This document shows, piece by piece, positions 58,200-64,000 of a stretch of 64,000 bases of DNA (its first letter is position 1; each line of letters begins with the position of its first letter). The stretch lies in assembly GCF_019933235.1 (NCBI RefSeq), contig NZ_CP082945.1, positions 6,051,501 through 6,115,500 of the forward strand, given 5' to 3'. The notes under the pieces are model-generated. The model was not told the DNA's origin. It ran no database searches and saw nothing but the letters and a program-made list of their open reading frames with translations. Source of the stretch: Streptomyces angustmyceticus. GTDB taxonomy: Bacteria > Actinomycetota > Actinomycetes > Streptomycetales > Streptomycetaceae. The position numbers and the translations under genes were made by a program.

Positions 58200-61052
58200 T
58201 CAGCCCCGCTTGAGCCGCGCCGAGGTGTGCCGGGTCGGCTCGGCCGCCGAAGGGTCCTCCGGCCAGGGATGCTTGGGGTAGCGCCCGCGCAACTCCGCGC
58301 GCACGGACCGGTATCCGTCCCGCCAGAACGACGCGAGATCCGCCGTGACGGCAGCCGGACGCCCCGCGGGCGACAGCAGATGCACCAGCACGGCCACCCG
58401 CCCGCCGGCCACCCTCGGCGACTCCTGCAGACCGAACAACTCCTGCAGCTTCACGGCCAGTACGGGCTGCTCGCCGTCGTAGTCCACCCGCACCCGCGAA
58501 CCGCTCGGCACCTCGATGCGCTCCGGCGCCAGCTCGTCGAAGCGCGCCGCGTCACCGGTCGCCCACGGCAGCAGCCGGGACAGCGCCTGCCCCGCGTCGA
58601 CCCGCGCCAGATCGGCCCGCCGCCGCGCCCGGCCCAGCTCCACCCCCAGCCACTCCTCGGCCCGCTCCAGCAGTGCGGCATCCGACACATCGGGCCACGG
58701 CTCGCCCAACTCCCGATGCAGAAACCCCATCCGCTGCCGCAGCGAGACCGCCGCCGGCGCCCACCGCAGCAGACCCGGCCCCTCCTTCCGCAGCCCCGAG
58801 ACCACCGCGTCCCGCACCAGCCCGGGATCCGGCGCGGACAGCGGCCGCGACACCAGCTCGATCGCCCCCAGCCGCGTCACGCTCCTGGCCACGACATCCC
58901 CGTCCGACCAGCGGACCTCGTCACCCGAGGCGTACAACGCCCGCGCCGCGGCACACGCCGTCTCCTCGTCGATCACCGCCGCGAGCCGGACCCGCGCGGA
59001 CACCGCCGCCACCGGCCGGTCCGCCACCGCGACCGCCAGCCACCCCGCATCCCGCAGCCCCGACCCGGCACCCCCGCCCGAAGCCCCCGGACCGCGCCCC
59101 CATCCGGCCCGCTGCCCCGCGGAGCCCGCTCCCGCCAACTCGGCCCCCGTCCCCGACGCCATCAGATAACTCCCGGCCCCCCGGGCCCGCGCCACCCGCT
59201 CGGGAAACGCCAACGCGGCGATCAGCCCGGCGACGGCATCGTCGCCACCCGCCGCGGCACGACCACGGGAGCGGCCGGCCCGGCCGCTCCCGCCCTCCCC
59301 GGAGCCCCCCTCGGCACCGACACCCGATCGGGCCCGGCCGCCCGCATCTGCCCCGGCCACTGGGGCGTCCGAGCTTGCAGGGGCTGCAGGGGCTGCAGGG
59401 GCTGCAGGGGCTGCAGGGGCAGCTTGGGCGTCCGAGCGCGCCTGGGCCTCTGTGACCTCCGCGACCTCCGCGTGAGCGTCCGATTCCGCCCCGTCCATCG
59501 CGCCGGCCTCCACGCCCGCGCCCGCCCCGGCCCTCGGCTCACCCGCCGCCGACGCCAAGCGCCGCGCCTCCTGCCGCCACCTCGCCGCGTACGCGTCGCC
59601 GCCCCGCCGTGCCGTACGCCACGCGGCCGCCAGATCGTCCCCGTACGCCCGCGGCGGCTCCTCGCTCAACAGGGCGACCACCTCGGCGGCGCGCCGCACA
59701 CCGACCTCCGGCGCGCCGTCCAACAGGGCCCGCGCCAGCCGGGGGTGCAGCCCCAGCCTCGCCATACGTGCGCCCCGTGCCGTCACCCGGCCGGCGCCGT
59801 CCACCGCGCCGATCGCCGTCAGCACCTCCCGCGCCGCCGCCAGCGCGCCGGCCGGCGGCGCATCGAGCAGGGCCAGCCCGGAGGCCGCCGGATCGCCCCA
59901 GCAGGCCGCCTGCAGGGCGAATGCCGTCAGATCGGCGACCTTGATCTCCGGATCGGGGAACGCGGGCAGCCGCCCGTCCTCGCCCTCCGACCAGCAGCGG
60001 TACACCACACCCGGCGCCTCACGCCCCGCCCGCCCGGCGCGCTGACGGCCCGCCGCCCGGGAGGCACGCACGGTCGTGAGCGCACTGAGCCCCCGCGCAT
60101 GATCCGTCCGCGGCACCCGCGCCAGCCCGCTGTCCACCACCACCCGCACGCCCGGCACCGTCAGGCTGGACTCGGCCACCGACGTCGCCAGCACCACCCG
60201 GCGCCGGCCGTCCCCGCCCGCCAGCACCGCGTCCTGCACCTCGGCCGGAGCCCGCCCGTGCACCTGCAGCACCTCGGCGTCCACCCCTGCCAGCTCCCCG
60301 GCAACCCGCCCGATCTCTCCGACGCCGGGCAGGAAGCACAGCACGTCACCGGCCTGCTCGCGCAGCGCCCGCCGCACCACGGCCGCCACATGCGCCAGCA
60401 GCGCCGGATCGACCCGCATCCCGTGCGCCGGCTTCACGGGCCGCTCCGGCGGCGCCCACACGACCCCCACCGGATGCGACACACCCGCCGCCTCGACCAC
60501 CGGCGCCGCGCCTTCCGGGCCGCCCAGCAGCCCCGCCCACCCCTCGGCATCCGTCGTCGCCGACGCCGCCACCAGCCGCAGCTCGGGCCGCAGCGTCTCC
60601 CGTACGTCCAAGAGGAACGCCGCGGAGGTATCGGCGTCGAGATGCCGCTCATGGCACTCGTCGAGCACCACCACATCGACGCCCACCAGCTCCGGATCCC
60701 GCTGCAGCCGCTGCAGCAGCACCCCGGTCGTCACCACCTCCACAGCGGTACGGGGCCCGGCCCGCCGCTCCCCGCGCACCGTGAACCCGACCCGGTCCCC
60801 GACCTTCTCGCCCAGCAACCAGGCCATCCGCCGCGCCGCCGCACGGGCCGCGATCCGCCGCGGCTCGGCGACCAGCACCCGCCGCCGCGGCCCCTCGCCG
60901 GCCAGCCCCGCCAGCTCCAGCGGCACCAGCGTCGTCTTGCCGGTGCCCGGCGGCGCGCACAACACCGCGGCACCACGCCCGTCGAGGGCGCCCCGCAGCG
61001 CGGGCAGCGCAGTACGCACGGGCAACTGCTCAAGAACATCACGACGGATCAC
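58200..61052 (-). CDS. hrpB: ATP-dependent RNA helicase HrpB
   Basis: This 950-residue DEAH-type helicase has Walker A CAPPGTGKTTLVP (about 32-44), motif II VVLDECHERHLDAD, motif III ASATTD, LATSVAESSLTVPGV, and motif VI SRAAGRQRAGRAGREAPGVVYR. The HrpB C-terminal domain ends LLSPAGRPAAVTADLASFWRDGYRSVRAELRGRYPKHPWPEDP. Between these, about residues 480-680 contain a low-complexity linker including a repeated Ala-Ala-Pro stretch coded by a 9-bp tandem repeat. GTG 61052 begins IRRDVLEQLPV; an open frame continues upstream without a better start. HrpB function in bacteria is not well defined. Confidence 0.93.
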   Translation of the reverse strand: MIRRDVLEQLPVRTALPALRGALDGRGAAVLCAPPGTGKTTLVPLELAGLAGEGPRRRVLVAEPRRIAARAAARRMAWLLGEKVGDRVGFTVRGERRAGPRTAVEVVTTGVLLQRLQRDPELVGVDVVVLDECHERHLDADTSAAFLLDVRETLRPELRLVAASATTDAEGWAGLLGGPEGAAPVVEAAGVSHPVGVVWAPPERPVKPAHGMRVDPALLAHVAAVVRRALREQAGDVLCFLPGVGEIGRVAGELAGVDAEVLQVHGRAPAEVQDAVLAGGDGRRRVVLATSVAESSLTVPGVRVVVDSGLARVPRTDHARGLSALTTVRASRAAGRQRAGRAGREAPGVVYRCWSEGEDGRLPAFPDPEIKVADLTAFALQAACWGDPAASGLALLDAPPAGALAAAREVLTAIGAVDGAGRVTARGARMARLGLHPRLARALLDGAPEVGVRRAAEVVALLSEEPPRAYGDDLAAAWRTARRGGDAYAARWRQEARRLASAAGEPRAGAGAGVEAGAMDGAESDAHAEVAEVTEAQARSDAQAAPAAPAAPAAPAAPASSDAPVAGADAGGRARSGVGAEGGSGEGGSGRAGRSRGRAAAGGDDAVAGLIAALAFPERVARARGAGSYLMASGTGAELAGAGSAGQRAGWGRGPGASGGGAGSGLRDAGWLAVAVADRPVAAVSARVRLAAVIDEETACAAARALYASGDEVRWSDGDVVARSVTRLGAIELVSRPLSAPDPGLVRDAVVSGLRKEGPGLLRWAPAAVSLRQRMGFLHRELGEPWPDVSDAALLERAEEWLGVELGRARRRADLARVDAGQALSRLLPWATGDAARFDELAPERIEVPSGSRVRVDYDGEQPVLAVKLQELFGLQESPRVAGGRVAVLVHLLSPAGRPAAVTADLASFWRDGYRSVRAELRGRYPKHPWPEDPSAAEPTRHTSARLKRG
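59377..59421 (-). repeat. 9-bp tandem repeat inside hrpB
   Basis: Four perfect GCAGGGGCT units and a fifth with one change encode Ala-Ala-Pro repeats in the HrpB linker. GGGCGTCCGAGC is directly repeated on both sides (about 59363 and 59427). Units are in frame, so copy-number change keeps the reading frame. Confidence 0.9.
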
Positions 61053-61860
61053 GCCCCCAGTCTGCCGCCCCGACAGGCCCCACAGGCCGGCTGCCCCGGC
61101 GTCGGCACCACCGGCCGGCCGGCCCGGCGCGGGCGCCACCGGCAGGCTGCCCCGATGGGGGTGCCACCGGTCCGCGGGCTTCGTCGCGTCCGCCACCGCG
61201 GGGCTGTCAGTTCGGGCTGCCACCACCGAGGCGGGCGAATTGGGCCGTCATCACCGGGGCCGGGTGGCTCGGGCCGGCAGGGGCGGCGCCTCGCTGGTGG
61301 CATCGCCGGACGGGGCGACTCAGACTGCCGCCGCTGGCCCGCTGGCCCGCTGGCCCGCTGGCCCGCTGGCCCGCTGGCCCGCTGGCCCGCTGGCCCGCTG
61401 GCCCGCTGGCCCGCTGGCCCGCTGGCCCGCCGGCCTGCGGTCGTCAGGGCCGGCCTGCGCGGCCGTCGGGGCGCGGAAGCCCCGGAACCGATGAAGCCGC
61501 GGAACCGATATGGGCCAATGGGCCGAGGCGGCGCCACGAGCCCGCTACGGAGCGCTGACGCCCAACCGGACCCCGGGGACAACCGGGCGCCCCCAACGGC
61601 TCAACCGGACCCCGTGAGCCAGGCCGAGGCGAGGCGACGAACCCGGTCCGGAGCCCACCCCTCCGACCATGGCCGACAGATCCGCCCGGGGCATCCGGGT
61701 GCCACCCGGCCCCGGAACCCGGTCCTTCGCCTCGCCGCCGGAGGCCCTGCTCCGCTTCCTCCGGCCCGTAGCCAGTGGGCCCGAGACCCCAATGGCCCAA
61801 CCCGCCCCAACGGGATCCAGGCGTCCACAAGGGGGCCCTGGGGCTACAGGCCAGGTGCCG
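61053..61860. repeat. 808-bp gene-free gap with a 12-copy 8-bp tandem repeat
   Basis: Twelve perfect GCTGGCCC units run 61333-61428, followed by a degenerate copy GCCGGCCT. An 8-bp period cannot keep a reading frame, so the tract is non-coding. Each unit carries a GGCC palindrome, so neighbouring units can form GGCC-CGCT-GGCC hairpins. Elsewhere in the gap AACCGGACCCCG occurs twice (about 61567 and 61609) among GC-rich imperfect repeats. No convincing gene is seen between hrpB and the methyltransferase. Confidence 0.85.
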
Positions 61861-62682
61861 CTAACCCTCCGCCGAGCACACGAAGATCGCCGTCCCCGGG
61901 ATCAGATGCCCCCGCAGCGGGGACCAGCCGCCCCACTCCTGGGTGTTCCATTCCGGCCAATCCGGCTCGACGAGATCCTCCAGCCGGAACCCGGCGGCCA
62001 CCACGTCCCGCACCCGGTCGCCCAGCGTGCGGTGGTGCTCGACGTACACGGCCCGGCCGGACTCGTCCTGCTCGACGTACGGCGTGCGGTCGAAGTAGGA
62101 GGCCCCCACCGACAGCCCCTCGGGTCCCGGTTCGTCGGGAAAGGCCCAGCGGATCGGGTGGGAGACGGAGAAGACGAACCGGCCGCCCGGCCGCAGCACC
62201 CGCCGCACCTCGCGCAGCACCCGCACCGGATCGGCGACGAACGGCAGCGCCCCGTACGCGGAACAGGCGAGGTCGAAGCTGGCGTCGCGGAACGGCAGCG
62301 CCCCGGCGTCCGCCTCGACCAGCTGGGTCGCGTCGTCCGGCGACCCCTCGGCGATGCGCAGTGCGTGCTGCAGCTGCCGGTGGGAGAGATCGAGCGCCAC
62401 CGGGAGCGCCCCCTGCGCCGCCAGCCAGCGGGAACACTGCGCCGCACCGGCCCCGATCTCCAGGATCCGGCGCCCCTTCAGGTCGGCGGCCGGCCCGAGC
62501 AGCGCCGCGTCCGCCTCGTCCAGTCCCTCGGGGCCCCAGACGAACCGGTCGTCCCCGAGGAAGGCGCCGTGCTCGCTCTGGTACTCGTCCGCGTTGCTGT
62601 CCCACCAGCCCCGGCTGGCGCGGCTGCTTTCCGTATCGGAGGCGTCACGGCGAGTCGCCTCCGGCTCGTGGTCTTGGTTCAT
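61861..62682 (-). CDS. Class I SAM-dependent methyltransferase
   Basis: This 273-residue methyltransferase has the SAM-binding motif RRILEIGAGAAQCSRWLA (71-88), the acidic end of beta-2 ALDLSHRQLQHA, VEADAGALPFRDASFDLACSAYGALPFVADP and the post-motif VRRVLRPGGRFVFSVSHPIRWAFP. A C-terminal substrate cap carries YFDRTPYVEQDESGRAVYVEHHRTLGD. It resembles ubiquinone/menaquinone-type small-molecule methyltransferases; the substrate is unknown. It starts at ATG 62682, divergent from rpsA. Confidence 0.9.
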   Translation of the reverse strand: MNQDHEPEATRRDASDTESSRASRGWWDSNADEYQSEHGAFLGDDRFVWGPEGLDEADAALLGPAADLKGRRILEIGAGAAQCSRWLAAQGALPVALDLSHRQLQHALRIAEGSPDDATQLVEADAGALPFRDASFDLACSAYGALPFVADPVRVLREVRRVLRPGGRFVFSVSHPIRWAFPDEPGPEGLSVGASYFDRTPYVEQDESGRAVYVEHHRTLGDRVRDVVAAGFRLEDLVEPDWPEWNTQEWGGWSPLRGHLIPGTAIFVCSAEG

Positions 62683-62805
62683 CGCGCCCGTCGTCGTAGT
62701 GTTCGCTCTGCTTGTCGCTGCAGGGACTGTGAGGCCGTTCGACCTCGCGGAACATCGCGTGTGCCGGTTATGGGGTGATCTGCCCCCGGTGTGCGCGTTC
62801 GCGCA
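62683..62805. other. Distal part of the methyltransferase-rpsA divergent region
   Basis: No gene or clear site is seen in these 123 bp. They form the far part of the 378-bp gap between the methyltransferase start and rpsA. Confidence 0.5.
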
Positions 62806-62834
62806 TTGACCGGGTCCGGCTGCCCCCGTATGCT
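62806..62834 (+). promoter_or_regulatory. Vegetative (HrdB-type) promoter of rpsA
   Basis: TTGACC (62806-62811), a 17-bp spacer and TATGCT (62829-62834) closely match the streptomycete sigma-70 consensus. Transcription would start near 62841, giving a leader of about 220 nt. Confidence 0.8.
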
Positions 62835-63002
62835 ACAAGTTGCGCTGCGGGCTTGCGCGCCTCAGACGGAGCAGGCCGCGCTCGCATCTGTATGTATGTC
62901 CCCTCGGTTTTGAGGCGTTGCGGGTCGCTCCGAATGCTCCGGCATTTGCGGGCTACCAGTGAATACGTCTTTGACACTGTCCGGCTTATGCAGAGGCGAT
63001 AC

Positions 63003-63052
63003 GGGCTCTCGGCGTAGCAGTACCTACGACTTCAATGTCCGTACCGGAGCCC
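63003..63052 (+). promoter_or_regulatory. Structured rpsA leader covering the ribosome-binding site
   Basis: GGGCTC (63003-63008) pairs with GAGCCC (63047-63052), and inside it CGTAG (63013-63017) pairs with CTACG (63024-63028). The only Shine-Dalgarno candidate, CGGAG (63045-63049), lies in the 3' arm. This suggests translational control, such as autoregulation by S1. Confidence 0.45.
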
Positions 63053-63060
63053 TTTCCCAC

Positions 63061-64000
63061 ATGACGAGCAGCACCGAGACCACCGCCACCACCCCGCAGG
63101 TTGCGGTCAACGACATCGGTAACGAGGAAGCCTTCCTCGCCGCGATCGACGAGACGATCAAGTACTTCAACGACGGCGACATCGTCGACGGCGTCATCGT
63201 GAAGGTCGACCGGGACGAGGTCCTGCTCGACATCGGTTACAAGACCGAAGGTGTGATCCCGAGCCGCGAGCTCTCGATCAAGCACGACGTCGACCCCAAC
63301 GAGGTCGTCGCCGTCGGTGACGAGATCGAGGCCCTGGTTCTCCAGAAGGAGGACAAGGAAGGCCGCCTGATCCTCTCGAAGAAGCGTGCCCAGTACGAGC
63401 GCGCCTGGGGCACCATCGAGAAGATCAAGGAAGAGGACGGGATCGTCACCGGTACCGTCATCGAGGTCGTCAAGGGTGGTCTCATCCTCGACATCGGCCT
63501 CCGTGGCTTCCTCCCGGCCTCCCTGGTCGAGATGCGCCGCGTCCGCGACCTGCAGCCCTACGTGGGCAAGGAGCTCGAGGCCAAGATCATCGAGCTGGAC
63601 AAGAACCGCAACAACGTGGTCCTGTCCCGCCGTGCCTGGCTGGAGCAGACCCAGAGCGAGGTCCGCCAGACCTTCCTCACCACCCTCCAGAAGGGTCAGG
63701 TGCGCTCCGGCGTCGTCTCCTCCATCGTCAACTTCGGTGCCTTCGTGGACCTGGGCGGCGTCGACGGTCTCGTCCACGTCTCCGAGCTGTCCTGGAAGCA
63801 CATCGACCACCCGTCCGAGGTCGTCGAGGTCGGCCAGGAGGTCACGGTCGAGGTCCTGGACGTCGACATGGACCGCGAGCGCGTGTCCCTGTCGCTCAAG
63901 GCGACCCAGGAAGACCCGTGGCAGCAGTTCGCCCGGACCCACCAGATCGGTCAGGTCGTCCCGGGTAAGGTCACCAAGCTCGTTCCCTTCGGTGCGTTCG
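63061..64000 (+). CDS. rpsA: 30S ribosomal protein S1 (3' truncated)
   Basis: The frame opens at ATG 63061 and runs off the right edge after about 313 residues; actinobacterial S1 is about 490-500. S1 binds mRNA and the small ribosomal subunit for translation initiation. The first S1 motif starts near residue 38 (GDIVDGVIVKVDRDEVLLDIGYKTEGVIPSREL), the second near 124 (GIVTGTVIEVVKGGLILDIGLRGFLPASLVEM), the third near 210 (GQVRSGVVSSIVNFGAFVDLGGVDGLVHVSELSW), and the fourth begins at the edge (GQVVPGKVTKLVPFGAF). Transcription is from the 62806 promoter. Confidence 0.98.
   Translation, partial: MTSSTETTATTPQVAVNDIGNEEAFLAAIDETIKYFNDGDIVDGVIVKVDRDEVLLDIGYKTEGVIPSRELSIKHDVDPNEVVAVGDEIEALVLQKEDKEGRLILSKKRAQYERAWGTIEKIKEEDGIVTGTVIEVVKGGLILDIGLRGFLPASLVEMRRVRDLQPYVGKELEAKIIELDKNRNNVVLSRRAWLEQTQSEVRQTFLTTLQKGQVRSGVVSSIVNFGAFVDLGGVDGLVHVSELSWKHIDHPSEVVEVGQEVTVEVLDVDMDRERVSLSLKATQEDPWQQFARTHQIGQVVPGKVTKLVPFGAF

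Noticed and set aside
61053..61860. A gene or degraded gene between hrpB and the methyltransferase
   Set aside because: Open frames exist in several directions but none has a domain or start signal, and the 8-bp repeat breaks codon periodicity.
62972..62977. A second TTGACA before rpsA
   Set aside because: No -10 box at 16-19 bp; TATGC lies only about 10 bp away.
62775..63017. 80-codon frame in the rpsA leader
   Set aside because: It overlaps the promoter and leader of rpsA, is Arg/Cys-rich and has no ribosome-binding site.

Overview
The window is high-GC actinobacterial chromosome, almost certainly Streptomyces. Coding sequence is strongly biased to C or G at third codon positions, GTG starts are frequent, and several genes overlap at ATGA or GTGA. 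The order trpA - thioredoxin-like membrane protein - lgt - gltBD - pyk - pdtaR - liv operon - polA - rpsA matches, from memory, the S. coelicolor core region around SCO2037 to SCO1998. The left edge cuts trpA at its 5' end and the right edge cuts rpsA at its 3' end.

1-11.9 kb is core metabolism. It holds trpA, a DsbA-like anchored protein, lgt (lipoprotein maturation), a convergent ADP-ribosylglycohydrolase, a VIT/CCC1-type transporter, and gltB-gltD (glutamate synthase), which has a GlnR-like box in its upstream region.

11.9-28.2 kb is more accessory. Two divergent regulator/enzyme pairs share palindromic operators: ArsR-like with a flavin reductase-like protein, and MarR with an SDR. They are followed by a PPOX-class flavin/F420 protein, a lipoprotein, an MBL hydrolase, an alpha/beta hydrolase, an unassigned HExxH plus zinc-ribbon protein, a secreted trypsin, and a NarL-type response regulator/kinase pair. 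A glycan-degradation block comes next: a Tat-exported GH101 endo-alpha-N-acetylgalactosaminidase, a convergent cytoplasmic GH35 beta-galactosidase, and a divergent AraC regulator.

28.2-38.1 kb holds a cluster of Streptomyces-type intergenic repeats, pepN, a lactonase-like MBL protein, an orphan DesA/DesB-like decarboxylase-monooxygenase pair without the rest of a siderophore operon, a Tat-exported 5'-nucleotidase and a SIMPL-domain protein.

38.2-64 kb returns to the core. It holds pyk, a low-GC LAGLIDADG-type protein just downstream of tRNA-Leu(CAA), the ANTAR regulator pdtaR with a strong terminator, the livKHMGF branched-chain amino acid importer (unusually extended LivM and LivG), a PaaI thioesterase and an FdhF/YdeP-type molybdoenzyme. 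After these come polA with a degenerate proofreading domain, a rhomboid-like protein, a secreted lytic transglycosylase, a small peptide plus DUF3068 protein, hrpB, an 808-bp gap with a 12-copy 8-bp tandem repeat, a methyltransferase, and rpsA behind a clear vegetative promoter and structured leader.
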